Positions 33,297 through 46,153 are shown, counted from the first letter of the stretch. The stretch is DNA of 64,000 bases from Setoptus koraiensis (GCA_048013815.1 CM106585.1:5394001-5458000); one strand, 5' to 3'. Made by a program: numbers and translations. The notes: generated by a model not told the origin, from the sequence alone.

Positions 33297-36200
33297 CTTT
33301 AGTTATGTCAGGTTATTGTTTGATTCTATTCAGTTTGCTCTTATTGTTGTGTAATTGCCAAACGAACTCTTTGTCTGTATCAGTCTAATTGTTATCTAGA
33401 GTCTTATTGTATTTGAGACCATCTATTGAAAATATCTAATTGAGAACAATAGTTAGCTTCGCCTGTGTAAATGTTTAGTGATTCTGAATTGTCTGACGAT
33501 ACAAATTCAATGTCGCTCTCACTTAAATAGATTAATGTTGCTTGCTAAATTCATTCCAATTAAGTTTTAGTTCTCAGATGATACTTTTTTGACTGACCAC
33601 AGAGTTGATAGTCGCTTTGTTGAATGATTACTAGAATTGTGACAAATGAAAACTGATTAATTTTATTGCCACTTGTTTCAAATTTGGTGGATTGTTTTTG
33701 CGACTAGTTTGTCGGTTTCGCAATTGTTCTAAGCTGTTGTTTGTTGTCTGGTATTGAGCCTCAGATTATTTTCTTTCTCTATTACTTTCTAAATGTTCGA
33801 TCTATCTTCGCTCTAAATACATGGGTCGCGTCATACAAACATAAATACTTTAAGCAGAGTTTTTCGTAGTTGTGTATAAATATCACCTGTTGATTGTCTA
33901 TGATATAACTAATAACTCTTTATGTTATTGTTGGTATATAAATTGTATTTCACTTTTGTTCCACTGATTAGCACCATAAATAATGTCACTAGTTCTAGTT
34001 GGGGAAAAAGTGCTTAATCACTCTCTCACTGTCGCTCTCTCTCTCTCTCTCTCCCTCTCTCCCTATTCTTATTCCCACAAAAGTTTTTAATCGCTCCGTA
34101 AAAATTTGTGCTTGTTGTAAACGACAACCTGTAATGTTGATTGTCTTTTTTACGTTAGATCATAAATTAGTTCATATGAGATAATAGATCTTGATTGGTA
34201 TAAACTTTTTCTTGTTTTCCAAACTTTTCTACTCTGCTTGAGCGTGTCGTGGTGAGATGAAACAATACGTTATTGTGATGTATATATTATATCAAGAGAG
34301 ATTGAGCTTGAATGAAGGTTATGAAGATAATCTTGCAAATAGTAGGCAGAAAGTGGATGTTTTAAAACTTTCAAATGTTGCTGCAATGTATTTTTGATGA
34401 TTATAATATCTCTAATGATAACTGTACGAGCCAAAAAATTATTGACATTCCTGTTGTACATGTATTCGTTCTTTGAGGATCGTTTTTGTGTTGTTATCTC
34501 TTCTGTTTCTATCGCTTACTGATTGGGATGTTCATCGATTTATTGCACGGGAGTCTTTTTGGCGTATCATATGAGGCATTAAATGCTGTCTGACTGTGTA
34601 TAAATAATCTTTTATGTTGATGTTGTTTTGTCTACTGATTATATTTAAAATGAGATGATGAAGTTGATTGCGTGCTCCCATGATCTTTCTCTATCTCTGG
34701 GTATATAAATATGTGTGTGTATCTATATATGCTCTGATTGATATGATTGATTTCAATTGTCAACAATAGATATGTAAGTGTTCTGTTCGCTGTATTCCTA
34801 TTTGTCTTACCATTAGTAAAGCTGTTAGCATAAATCTGTACGCCAAAATGACGATGTTGTTGATGATCATGTCCTACAGGGACGAAGATGACGGGCCCGG
34901 TGATAATAGGTATGGATTCTATTTGTGATTTTGAATCATCAACAGGTGATGATGATAGAAGCGTATGAAATTTTGTGTGTATGAGTGTGTGTGTATGTTT
35001 TTCGTGATGAAATTTTGTTTGTGTAATTAGCAAGTCTGTCTGCTGTGTTCAATACCATTGGGGATTCAACGCACCGGCAGCAGCTACTGTGTATCACTTT
35101 ACTAAACACGATTCAGTTTGCGATGATGATTACTAATTAGTATTAATTATTAGTCAAGTTAACTATAACAAATGCAACGAAAACACATATTTGGCACTGG
35201 GTGTTTGTGTAACATAATATTTCTTTATGTATTGATTGATTTATTGTGATCGACAATGCGGCCGCTTGCACCTAACAACACTCTGGCAAGTTTAGTTTAG
35301 AGTATGGTTCAAAACTCATAACCATCAAGTGTGCAAACAAAATAAAATTTACTAGCTTGCTAACTAAATGATATTTTCACTTGCGTGAACAAAGAAGAGA
35401 CATCCCAAACCTCATAAGATTTTACAACGAGAGCGAAAGCTGTGATAGAAAGAGTTTACTGCAACTTGTTGATAAGGCATTGTTTGTTTCCGAATCTGCA
35501 AGTGAAAATAAATGGCCTATATGCGTATTCACATTAACATAGCATAGTGCAGAGAATATGTGCGCTATGTTTAACTACATAATGAGCAGCAGCACAAAGT
35601 CATTTTGTGGTGATTACCTTTTTTCTTGCACTCACAATCACGGAATCAAGTGAAGCTGAATTAGGGCCGACTCTTCTGTTAATCAAGTTGTTATTTCATT
35701 CACAGCAACAATGCTGACATAGGTGACAATTTTTTTCCAAGGTTAGGGCCAGCATATGCAAAGCTGATTTTGTTTATGTTTTTGTCTAGCATCAATCAAG
35801 ATCAGACAGATTACTGCCACTGTAATCTGCTTCTCGGCACAAATATTTTGTAATATATAATTTCATTGTCGTTGTCGTCCGCATCATCGAGAATTTTCAG
35901 TATCAAGTTATTTTGTTGTTGTTCATGTGACGACACGTGAATGATGGTACCGGCATCACGATCCACTTTCAAATGGCCGTTAGTGAGCTGCCGACAATGA
36001 ACTCGCAACAAATGGTTGCAGCGTCAAATTATATTTAAGCAGCGCGACCTTGCCAGCCAGAGCAACAGCCTACCTGGCTGCCGTTCAACTAATAATAGGA
36101 TGAAGGAAGCTTATACATGTGTTTGGGAAAAGTTTCAAAGAATAACCGACATATGAATTTGGTCAATGACAAATCTAATTCCAACAAGCACACAGACTTA

Positions 36201-39200
36201 TTGTCGCTCGGTGCGCGTCATCACGTCAAACTCGACACTGCTGCTGCTGCTGCTGTTGTTGTTGTCGATCAAGTGCCCACAATCCGATTAGATATCATTT
36301 TTATTGATCAGTTGTTTCCACCATAACAAATAATGATCACTATAATATATTCTAGCCATAATCAGAGCAATCAATGGACCTTTTTGTGACGTAGATAATA
36401 CCAGGTGGAGGCAAGAGCCCAAGCAAAGAAATGAAATCAATGTTGCAATAGTTTGCCACTAATTTATGTGTGTGACGCTACTCGCTCGCATCGACTGATA
36501 TTTAAAACAAATTCAAATAATAATATTAATGAATTATTTGTAAGCAGACGCCATGTGTGACAACAATTGACGCCAAGCTCCAATGTGTGGTATCCGATTG
36601 GTGGCATTAGTAAGGCGCTCACTCTGTCCCTTAGTATCGGGTTGGCTTGTTTAAATCGTGCTGTTCTCAACGGTTGGTCACCATGGGATCCATAGATCGC
36701 TTGTGTAAACAAGTTTGCAGCAATAGTCACTATATTATCAACTTGTTATGTTCTGTTCCTTATATAATCTCTGTCTGGCATGAGTTAACTTATCACTTAG
36801 CTATGCGTCGTCAGCTCACAAGCAAACACAATAAGTGCGCTTTTTTATTATCCATCTCCCCTTCTATAGAAGCTTAACAATTCCGACTCTCATTTAATAC
36901 AATCACCGGCAAGAAGCAATCACGTGTAAACTATATGGCGTGGCTTAAGATTCGCTATCAAAACACAGTGTTCTTTTTTTTGTTGTTTGCGCCTGTGAAA
37001 TATATGTCACAGCTCATTTGTAAGCGCTCATTGTGTCTGTTTAAGACGAGTCGTCTCCATAAAATCTAATTATTTTATCCATTCACGCAAGGAGCAACAA
37101 TCTAACCGCAGATAGCTTCTCTGGCTGGCATAAGATTCTGTATGTGTAGCATTTTGAGCGAGCGAGAGAGGGAGGAGGGGAGGGAAAGCTGGTGGTTTCG
37201 ATTAGTGAAATTGCTAGCATAATTATCTGATCTGTCAACTGTGACACAGCGACCACCAGTCCCGAATACAGTGTCATTCTGGCTGCCACTTGTATGTGAG
37301 TGTACGTATTACGTCAGCTGATGATGATGAACCAAAATAAATCTCTTTCTCACGCACAATCTGTTTTGGATGAATTTTTCCATAATCTCCGCCGCCACCA
37401 CCGTCGTCACCCCAATTAGAAATGGTCGCACAGTCATAAAAAACGAATACTAATAGCGCCGAAACGAACGCGTGATACATCATTTCTATTGATGGAATTG
37501 TTTTTTTCCTCTACAGTTGTCACTCATCATCACCTTATAGAGAAAACAGCAACAATAGCACGGTGACAAGTTCACTGGTCAATGAGAGATTTAATGGAAA
37601 ATTTTTCCATCAACCATGATGATATCAGCACTTATTCGCTGTCATTGGCATAAACTTTGAACGCCACTTTTGTTGTTAGATTTTTTCTCTCCATGTGAGT
37701 GTGAGAGTGATTGACATTCCTAGGATGATCACCTATGTTAATGCTCTGATTGTGTTTGCCACAAAGAACCTGATTGAACCACTCTGACCGCAGTCTGCCG
37801 CCCACAATTACGTTGCTACTGCGCGTCGGAGAACGCGAGTACGTTCTTGGAGCTGCGCACTGTGTTTGCTCAACATGAGATCCAGCCAGAGAGAGAGAGA
37901 GAGAGAAGGGGGAGAGAGATTGCTGAAACTGGCAAGATCGACGACCTTGTTGACACTAGTTGATTGAACTTGACTAACAAGAGTGTGCGAGCCGCATCCA
38001 GGATGTGAATGAGCCGTGTCGTAAAAGCTGACGAACCTCATTATATTGGTAGACAAGTCAGCCTGAAATCAACTAGCAAACCACTTTTCAGTGGACGCGA
38101 CACATCATGCCAGATAGATCGTTAGGCTAGTATCACCCTTGAAAATTATCACAATTGTGATGTTGCATAAATTATCTTCAAACAACAACTTGTTTACCCC
38201 TCATCTCATCAAGCATGACTGGTGGCTGACTTGATAGCAACTTTCTCAACAACACTTCAATGCCTAATTGGCGCTCCATCGTCCCATCTCGACAACAATT
38301 GTTGCTATTTACATAATTGAATCGCCACTTAAACGTGTCTCACACAGCAAGATGATGCGGACAGAGAGTGGCCCATCAAGAAGATCAACAAGAATTGTGC
38401 ACAAAGACAATGTCATCTTGTTTGTTTGCTTGTAGGGCGTAACAGCAACAACAGGTTACAAGTTGCGACCGGCTTCCGAACAAAATCTTTCGTGGACCTT
38501 GATCAATCCTATCTCTCTCACTTAGCGAATTTTTTGTGCTGTGTCCATTGCTCGAAAGTGTTTTCAATAAGATTATAAATGATAAGAAACAGAAATAATG
38601 CGAGAGAGAAAAAGTTTAAAAACGATCTATAAAAGCCTAAGAGCATGAGACGCGACAGCGACGACAAACCTTGAAGTCTGGCTGGTGTCTCTTTGTCTGA
38701 GCTCAACTTCGCCTTATAAACTAACAACTAATAGAAGGAGAACAAGCACAAATGATTGAATGCGATTATTGCCAAGCTTGACACACACTCACAAACTCAA
38801 AACCGCTCTGGCGTGTATCTGTGCACTGATTCCGTTGTCAGCCTTCATCGAATCTTGCTCAATTAAAGCCGAGTCATTATACGTGTAAAGCGATCTTGCT
38901 AGGTAGTCAGATGGCTGTCCAACAACTAACTGGATAAACGTGTAAAATAAACATAAGTGAGAGAGTGAGCGGAGAGTGAGTCCTAAAAGAATCAGTATAT
39001 ACATATGTGTGTGTGTGCCTGATAACAAAGTTACCAGATAATTGTTATTCTAGCGTATTCACGGCTTCGCCAAAACTGGAGCTGTCTTGAATGAATAGTT
39101 TCATTTGCATACGACTACCATTATGTTGTGCACATTCCCGCACACCCACCCAGTGCAGCAAAGATGGATATTTCTCTGATTGTGTTCGCAACCTTTTGTG

Positions 39201-40014
39201 TTGTTATGTAAGATAATTCTACAATTTTCTCTTATGCCGACTGTGCAATAATCACTCTAGAATCACTGCCTTAATTATCATCATTATTACTATTAGTATT
39301 ATCATTATTATTCTGTTCATGTGATTCGACCCAACGATGTTCTTCCACCATCATATGTGGTGCAAAGTGTCTACATTTTTCAACTGAATGTCGCTGATTC
39401 GTTTTCTCTTGTGAGTGAACGGCTTGCGAGAAAAAGAGGGCATAAGTTAAGCATTATATCGTCGACGTCTGGATTGTTAAAGAAAACTATTTGAAGGTCG
39501 CTTCTGCGTCGCTTAACGCTAGTGGTGGCAGTAAATGGTTTCTTGTCTAATTGGCCTTGTGTAGATCAAATACTGATTAATATTGTGGCCCGACAGGCCG
39601 TTGTCCAATGCGCGCGCGTTTCGCTATCTTTAGTTTTTTCTTCTTCCTGATTTCCTGATCACATTTAACCGGCTGGCAACGGTGCCTCCCGATTGGTACG
39701 AACTATTTTATTATTGTTTACAGGCCTGTACAACAAAGATTCACAAGATTCCTGTACAATGAACTGATCTGTTGCACGATAACTCTGATAAGAGGATCAT
39801 AACTCGCGTCGACCTGATTTGTATAATTTAATTCGTGCTCAACCTTTACCTTCCTCTCTACTGACTATGTACACACGTAGTCTTGACTATCTCTACACAA
39901 CAATATTAACCTAAACGTTCTGTCTCTTTTATCTATACTTTTCATCCATTAACATGTCCGTATCATAAAACAAACAAACAAACTTGCACACAACCTATGC
40001 ATCTGCCCATGCAG
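33297..40014. other. Long intergenic region, including the unseen 5' part of CPT1
   Basis: A 6.7 kb AT-rich region. It should hold the transporter promoter (left) and the first exon(s), leader and promoter of CPT1 (right), but I could not locate the CPT1 N-terminal exon. A (TC)n tract lies at about 34036-34062 and a (GA)n tract at about 37890-37906. A diverged copy of the proteasome alpha5 upstream region lies at about 36257-36604. The short frames have no family features. Confidence 0.55.
36257..36604 (+). repeat. Dispersed duplicate, left half (copy of 45556-45910)
   Basis: Reading along both segments shows the same order of blocks: TTGTTGTCGAT, AGTGCCCACAA, GATATCAT, GTTGTTTCCACC, TAGCCATAATCAGAGCAATC, GTAGATAATACCA, GCGTTACTCGCTCGCA-like, AACAAATTCAAATAA, GCAGACGCCAT and CAATTGACGCCAAGCTC, with substitutions and small indels between. 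Orientation is the same. By eye the copies look about 70-80% identical. Confidence 0.8.
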
Positions 40015-42363
40015 GAATTCCATAAGGAACGGAATGTGGCCTACCTCTATCAATAACCTCTACTTATGTTGTATAGCTTTTTATTTGTTAATGGTGGTCG
40101 AACCAAGCCCATTGCTGCCATTAACAAAACGATTGTGGGCCATGACAGAACAGGTGCCATTGTTACCGGCAACAACACCTGAGGTATTCCGAGCGGGTAT
40201 GGTATCGATATTGGCGGCATTTGCATTCATATGTGTCATGATGTTTGTCAGACAATTGTTATTGCGTTGCTTGTTGGCATATCGCGGCTGGATGTTTGCC
40301 TCAATGCGCCAGCCACCATTAACTATTATCATATGGGGCGTATTGGTGCGCCTCATTAGTGGCTATCATCCGTCCTTGTATTCGTTTCAGCGTTCACTAC
40401 CGCGTATGAGCGTTCCGCCATTGAGTGAGACTATTAACAAATTGTTAGATTCGGTTAAATGTTATCTAGAGCCCGAGGAATATGAACGAGTGTATAAAGA
40501 GGCCAAACAATTTGAGAAGACATTGGGACCTACATTGCAGAAGTTGCTCATTGTTAAATCGTGGCTGACACAAAATTACGTCACTGATTGGTGGGAGAAA
40601 TATGTTTATTTGAAGGGTCGTTTGCCGTTGGCAAACTATTGCAACTATTACATTATGGACCAATCCTATTGGCGCGCCACGCACAAACCTGTAGCGAGAG
40701 GGGCCTCGTTAGTGCACAACATACTTAAATTCAAGCAACTGGTTGACCATGAAGAATTGCCACCATTACTATTGAGAGACACCATACCTATTTGTATGGC
40801 ACAATATGAGCGTTTGTTTTCAACAACGCGCATACCCAAGGAGGACATTGATGAATTGGTTCATTATGACAGTAAATTTTCAAAACATATAATAGTGGTA
40901 TCAAAGGGCGTCTATTACAAGCTTAATGTTTACGATAGTGATAACAATCCGTTGACAGCTAAACGATTAGAGGAGCACATACAATTTATTGTAGACGATA
41001 GTGAAAAGCACCATCACAACATTTGCGATGAAGAGAAAACGATAAGCTCGTTAACCACATTAGAGCGCCAAGATTGGGCTAAAATACGAGAGAAACTTTT
41101 ACGGGGTTCAACGCCCAACAAAAGAACAACAAACTCACACGCACTACACCTAATTGAGTCGTCCATCTTTTGTTTGTGGATGTTCACCGACGAGGCACCC
41201 ACCGAGCTTACCGAGCGCGCCAAGCTTGTCTTTCAGGGCACTAAACAGTATCAATTGTGGTTTGATAAATGTTTCAATATTGTTGTGTTTGGCGATGGCC
41301 ATTGCGGTCTCAATTGCGAGCATTCGTTGTGTGATGCGCCCGCTTACGCTCACATGTGGGAATACACACTTTGTAAGGATGTTCTCGAGTGCACATTTGA
41401 TTCGGATGGTAGCTGCTTTCCGCCAATGCAAACATATAAACAAGCTCAATGTAAGCCACCTCAACGTATTCAATGGGACATTACAAACAATGACGAATTA
41501 CTAACGGATATTAGGCACGCTAATGCGTTTGCTGCCAAATCGAATGCCGACGTTGATTTGCGCATCTTCGATCATTCCAAATGGGGCAAAGGCACAATCA
41601 AGAAATGTCGCATCTCACCTGACGCCTTTGTTCAGCTGTCTTTGCAATTGGCCTACTACAAGGAATCGGCAAAGTTTGTGCCCACATACGAAGCCTCCAT
41701 GACGAGGCTATATCTAAATGGGCGCACCGAGACAGTTAGAGCATGTACTCAGGATACGTGCAGATTTGTGAAGGCCATGACTAATGGTCAAGCAAGCAAA
41801 GAGGAACGCATTCATTTGTTACAAGTGGCCGCTGACAAGCACACTAACCTATACAAGGTAAGAGTTGGCTTGTGCAAGATCTGTGCAAGATATGTCTGAT
41901 CTCAATCATCCAATTGCAATCATTACATAATGGCTGATCTCAATGTTCTCATTACTTTTGTATGTTATTACTCTCGTGTTAACAGGACGCCATGAATGGC
42001 AAGGGTATCGACAGACATCTGTTTGCTTTGTTTGTCACTTCACAAGGATTAGGCTACGAATGTGACTTTTTGAAGAATATTCTTTTCACCCCGTGGACTC
42101 TATCCACTAGCCAAACGCCGCACACCCAACAGACCAATGTGCCGGATCCCAATTACGAGAGCTTCAATGATAAGTTATGCTCAGGAGGTGGCTTTATGGC
42201 GGCAGCAGAACACGGTTACGGTGTTTCTTATCTATTTCCAAACGATAATAGAATATTCTTTCATATTACATCACGTCATTCAAGTCCTCACACAGACACT
42301 AGTCGGTTTGGTAAACTATTGTTCGAGAGCATGGAAGAAATTAGATCACTATATGATGAGTGA
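40015..42363 (+). CDS. CPT1: Carnitine O-palmitoyltransferase 1 (CPT1), first exon(s) missing
   Basis: Exons are 40015-41857 and 41986-42363 (phase-0 junction AAG|GTAAGA ... AACAG|GAC). The frame continues upstream of ATG 40034 as NSIRNGMWPTS, matching the CPT1 region where the N-terminus meets the first membrane helix, and an acceptor AG sits at 40013-40014. The true N-terminal exon is therefore upstream and unlocated. Two membrane helices lie at about residues 8-24 and 55-80 from that ATG. Then come YRGWMF, YSFQRSLPRMSVPPL, VTDWWEKYVYLKGR, the catalytic His (about residue 430, GLNCEHSLCDAPAYAHMWEY), KKCRISPDAFVQLSLQLAYY, YEASMTRLYLNGRTETVRAC, GIDRHLFALFV, LSTSQTP and GGGFMAAAEHGYGVSYL. Known: the outer-mitochondrial-membrane, malonyl-CoA-sensitive enzyme that transfers long-chain acyl groups to carnitine for beta-oxidation. 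Confidence 0.93.
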
Positions 42364-42420
42364 CGCATATACACTGATGACATAATTGTGACTTCAGCAC
42401 GCATCAGCCACTATTGTATT

Positions 42421-42423
<3 letters not shown>

Positions 42424-42475
<52 letters not shown>
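42424..42475. repeat. (TA)n microsatellite
   Basis: An uninterrupted run of TA dinucleotides. It sits exactly where the parent sequence near 45923 has CATATGCACA, so it looks like an expansion of that short TATA stretch in the duplicate. Confidence 0.9.
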
Positions 42476-42478
<3 letters not shown>

Positions 42479-42720
42479 AAAGATATATGACACTATTACA
42501 CTATAGGAATGTTGCACATGATGATTCAATCAGTAATCTAGATCATTGAATGAAATTGTATTGTATAAAAGAACGCGCAACGATTGACACATCACAGTTT
42601 TAACAGTTCTCTTCTCAAGTTTCTTTTGCCTGCATTTACACTTGACTCGAATGCTTTATTTTGTGAACAAGCCCATCGTTTATTTCAGGTTTAATATGCC
42701 ATCGAGGCGATAATACCTGG
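42476..42720 (+). pseudogene. Duplicate of the PSMA5 core promoter plus a scrap of its coding exon
   Basis: Positions 42476-42670 follow 45925-46153 (shared blocks GATGATTCAATCAGTAAT, TGTATAAAAGAAC, CGATTGAC, CACAGTT, GTTTCTTTTGCCTGCATTTA, AACAAGCCC). Positions 42675-42720 then follow 46731-46773 inside the proteasome alpha5 coding exon (TTATTTCAGGT, AATATGCCATCGAGGC), with about 580 bp of the parent missing between. The reading frame is not maintained beyond the scrap. The missing part is not bounded by splice sites, so this is a deleted DNA copy, not a processed one. Confidence 0.8.
42564..42571 (+). promoter_or_regulatory. Orphan TATA box (TATAAAAG) in the duplicate
   Basis: This octamer is identical to that of the parent promoter at 46031-46038, with a CACAGTT start-site-like motif about 31 bases downstream (42595). 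No open reading frame follows on this strand, so if it is active it would drive a non-coding transcript antisense to the last exon of FAR. Confidence 0.5.
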
Positions 42721-42830
42721 ACGAATATTTAAGTCCGTTTCTAGCTAGCCTATAAGACGATAATTATCCGTTGTGTGCTCAGTGTAAATATTTGTCACAA
42801 TTTGTTTATTGTCGTTGATGATTATCCATT

Positions 42831-42903
42831 ATCCAGAGTATATATTAATCGATGACAAGCGATTATATCCATTATTGATCATCGATTAATGTATACTCTG
42901 GAT
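42831..42903 (+). repeat. 25-bp hairpin with 23-base loop (candidate pre-miRNA)
   Basis: Arms 42831-42855 and 42879-42903 pair over 25 positions. The single non-Watson-Crick position is T opposite G, a G-U pair if plus-strand RNA is made but an A-C mismatch from the minus strand. The total of 73 bases is pre-microRNA-sized. It lies about 235 bases downstream of the orphan start-site motif. Confidence 0.55.
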
Positions 42904-42958
42904 GTTGGTGTATTGTTGCTGTTTTCGACAACACGTCGTTGTTTTATAATAGTCACGA

Positions 42959-45184
42959 TTAATGCCAAACAATAATGCTCAACATTATGTAAATAAGGAA
43001 ACAAATGATTCCTAATGGGTTTGTCAATGACAGCCACGAGAAGGGATATATCCGCAAGATGGACGATAGTCCGATCAACAGTGAGACGCTTCTCAGCGAA
43101 ACGTCAATCATCCTTACCCTGGAAACAGAATGCAACAAATAGATAGAGTTCAATTAACTCTGATGTTTAGTATTATTGCATCCATGAGTCGAATGAGTTG
43201 ATAGCTATATCGCTCACCTTCGGAGGTTCCGCAGATCGGAGGGCAACTTCTTCATATCTCTCTTGAGCAGATAGCGCCTGAAGGCTAGGGCCGCATCGTA
43301 CCAGGACGTCTGCCAGTGCATGTCTCGCAAATTCATCGAATACAATTGTTTTTTATCTGTGTCACTAAGACAGCTGTACAAATGCTCGATATTGTTTGTT
43401 CTGAAGCGCCACTGATGACAGGTGAAATAGGACAATGCGCCCATTAGTTCGTCAAGTTTTTTATAGGTTTTCATGAACTTGGCCTTGTGGCCCATCAGCG
43501 AATAGATAAGATCCACGATAAAGGCCACTAATGTGTGACAGAAAAAGCGTATTATTTTCACATAATTGGTATACTTAGAAAATCTCAGTCGAGGCGCTCG
43601 AAGCAAGTGGCCAACTTGCAACGAAGCTAAATTCATATCGGCCCCATTAGAGAGCACTTGTGACCACGAAACTCTGTTTTGTTTAATCGAAGTACAATGA
43701 TAAATCTTGTGGCCTACAACATGGTTTCTGTTTGTACCAATATGAGTTTCATCGCGCTGACCAGCTAAATTATTGTCAATAATACTTGTTTGCTCGTTTG
43801 CCTCCTGTTGCTCACCTGTTCGGTTGTCGTGGTGGTGAGACGCGGCCGCATCTTGTTCCACTGTTTCGACATTATCACTCCTATTGTTTATATTGGCCGC
43901 TATGTGATTTGCTTGTTTGATTGGCTGTGGGCCTCTTTTTGTTTGTGTGCATGTGCCCCATTGCCGGTGTTGTGTGGCCTCGTACCAGGCGGCAGCAATA
44001 ATGGTGCTGACACAACTGTCAACAGGTATTAAATCAACAAACTTGTCACGATCCACTTGCGCTATGCGAAGCAAACCCGTTCCGTAGGCCAAAGCCATGC
44101 CGGTTATTCCGTAGAAATTGTCCACCCAGCCGCGACTTGGCTCGCGCCAGGCCGGTGTCACTATGGACGGTCTTATTATCACCACAGGTAAATCGGTGGC
44201 ATCGTTCGCTATGAGCTTCTCTGCCAGCGCTTTAGTGTAAGTATAAGTGTTTGGTTGATGTTTTAAATATTGTGACTCCAGTAGTTTTGCGTCACTATCG
44301 TTGATACACTCAACCAATTTAAGCATCTTTTCGGGATCCTCGTGCACCGGATACACCCGTTCCTCTATTATGTGAAGGGGATCTAATATGTCGGCATTTA
44401 CATAGGCAGTAGACACGTGACACAAGCATTCAAGATTCTTGAGGCTTCTGGCCAATTTGATGACACTCTTGACGCCGCCAACGTTCATTCGAACGGCGTG
44501 TCTCAGTGGCTCGTTGAATTTAACCGTTGCGGCCAAATGAAATATAATTGACAAACTTGTATCTTCAGTTAGCGTTTTCCAATCGGTATCGTTAATGTTC
44601 AAACGCGGCAACGACGCGTCGCCCACAATGCACCTAATTTTGCTCATAAGCAACGTCTCAAGCAGCTGCTGGGCGTCGTCACTATGACAGCCCGCGTCAC
44701 TGGGCTCGCATTCTGCGCCGGCCAACAACAATCTCCCTCTCAACCTGTCGAATATGGGCGACGAAGCTATTTGTTCTTTGAAGCGCTGCTCCACCGATTG
44801 GTCCCTCTTGGATCTCACAAGAATATAAATGTGCTTGATGTCCACATATTGCCACAACAGTTTCTCGAGCAGCGCCTTGCCAAGGAATCCTGTGGCTCCC
44901 GTTATGAAGACGCTCTTGTTTTTAAAGAATTGGCCAACTGGCGAACTTGCGCCGTCCATCTCGCCCACTGAAGCCGGATCTTGCTCATCGCACTTGACTA
45001 GCGTATTCATGGCACTGACATGGCTGCATGTTGTTTTTGTATGCCGATTCTCGATATTTTCACCAGTATCATGCACCTGAGCAGTGACAGTTTTTAGAGT
45101 CATGAGGCTGTTGCGAAATTCACCGCCAGCAACAAGCAGTGAACTACAGTGACGAAAATTTGTTGCGTTCGCAAATACACTCAA
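42959..45184 (-). CDS. Fatty acyl-CoA reductase (FAR)
   Basis: Exon 1 is 45184-43218 (donor CGAAG|GTGAGC, phase 2) and exon 2 is 43118-42959 (acceptor TTTCCAG, matching phase), giving 708 residues. The NAD(P)H-binding motif TGATGFLG is at 95-102, the extended-SDR active site YTYTK at 314-318, and FHLAATVKFNEPL, HVSTAYVN and VIIRPSIVTPAWREP are family blocks. A C-terminal sterile-type domain follows, and exon 2 supplies the usual hydrophobic C-terminal anchor (PLGIICFLIYIMLSIIVW). Known of the family: two-step reduction of fatty acyl-CoA to fatty alcohol for waxes, cuticular lipids, ether lipids or pheromones, at ER or peroxisome. Odd points are a long N-terminus (about 85 residues before the core; internal Met residues at 28, 59 and 76 could serve) and a hydrophilic insert of about 80 residues, rich in N, Q, H and T, between the two domains. 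Confidence 0.9.
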
Positions 45185-45555
45185 ATGAGATAAAAGTTAT
45201 ATCCCGTTGAACTATCAATGACGATGGTCGTATCCACTGGCAATCAGAACATACAAAACAGACAGTGTTGCAAAATGCAAAATGTCTACGCATCGGTGCC
45301 AGTTTAAGGCTATAGGCTCGAGCTACAGCAAATTGAGTGAGAAAAAGCTAATATTGTGAGGTGCATCGTTCAAATGTGAGCTTCATTAACTCAATTGCCA
45401 GTTGGCAAGATCCTTTGCACCGAGCAACCATTATGAGTCTATCTTATAGCCATTATCTGTCTAGCCAGACGGGCGGATCTAGATCGGTCTCCATCATCTG
45501 CACTGTAACAAAATACCAATTAACGCACGCAATATGTGAATGTCTGAATCACACA
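45185..45555. promoter_or_regulatory. 5' flank of the FAR gene
   Basis: A 370-bp stretch between the FAR start codon (-) and the left end of the sequence duplicated at 36.3 kb. It probably contains the FAR leader and promoter; no core element could be pinned down. Confidence 0.4.
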
Positions 45556-46153
45556 TTTGTTGTCGATGCACAGCGAGTGCCCACAACCCTACAAGATATC
45601 ATAATTTTTTTTTATTTATAAGTTGTTTCCACCGTCACAAGTATATTGTAGCCATAATCAGAGCAATCAATGGACGACTTTTTGTGTCGTGCCAGTAGAT
45701 AATACCAGCCAGTGGCAGCAGCCTAAGCAAAGGAACGAAATCAACGTTGCCGGGGCTTGCCATTGGTGTGTCTGGCGTTACTCGCTCGCAGCAACTGTTG
45801 TTGAGAACAAATTCAAATAAATTTAATATTAACCCGTGATACATTATTAGTTGGCAGACGCCATCGCTGAGAACAATTGACGCCAAGCTCTAATGTGGCA
45901 CCCAATTGAGGCACGAGGTTGACATATGCACAAGAGATACATTACGCTATTACACTGTATCGCACGCTACGTTGCACGTGATGATTCAATCAGTAATCCG
46001 GATGATTGAATTGCATTGAAAATTGCATTGTATAAAAGAACCACGCGCCACGATTGACGCACCACAGTTCGCTTTTCGAGTTTCTTTTGCCTGCATTTAC
46101 GTTTGTATGACGTTTGGTTTATGTCTGAATCGCGTGCTTCTTTTCCCAACAAG
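45556..46153 (+). promoter_or_regulatory. Upstream region of PSMA5 (parent of the two dispersed copies)
   Basis: This 600-bp segment precedes the proteasome gene and includes its TATA box and start-site motif. Its left part is present again at 36257-36604 and its right part at 42476-42670, both in the same orientation. It is taken as the parent because only here is it followed by an intact gene. It could instead be a genomic repeat family that the gene has adopted as its promoter. Confidence 0.55.
46031..46067 (+). promoter_or_regulatory. Core promoter of PSMA5: TATA box and start-site motif
   Basis: TATAAAAG at 46031-46038 is followed, 33 bases from its first base, by CACAGTT at 46062-46068, close to the arthropod initiator (TCAGT). 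Both are preserved in the copy at 42.56 kb. The distance to the PSMA5 ATG is about 610 bases, so a long leader or an unspotted leader intron is implied. Confidence 0.5.

Larger units (their letters stand above)
42364..42958. other. Short intergenic region between CPT1 (+) and FAR (-) 3' ends
   Basis: It contains a 50-base (TA)n microsatellite (42424-42475), the right half of the proteasome-promoter duplicate (about 42476-42720) and a hairpin (42831-42903). The 3' UTRs of both convergent genes must overlap these elements. Confidence 0.7.

Noticed and set aside
36464-36730. Minus-strand frame with a segment similar to one at 45635-45886 (LFEFVLNxSxCERV), as a transposon protein
   Set aside because: The similarity follows from the duplicated non-coding block; both frames are short, differ in extent and show no transposase or reverse transcriptase motif.
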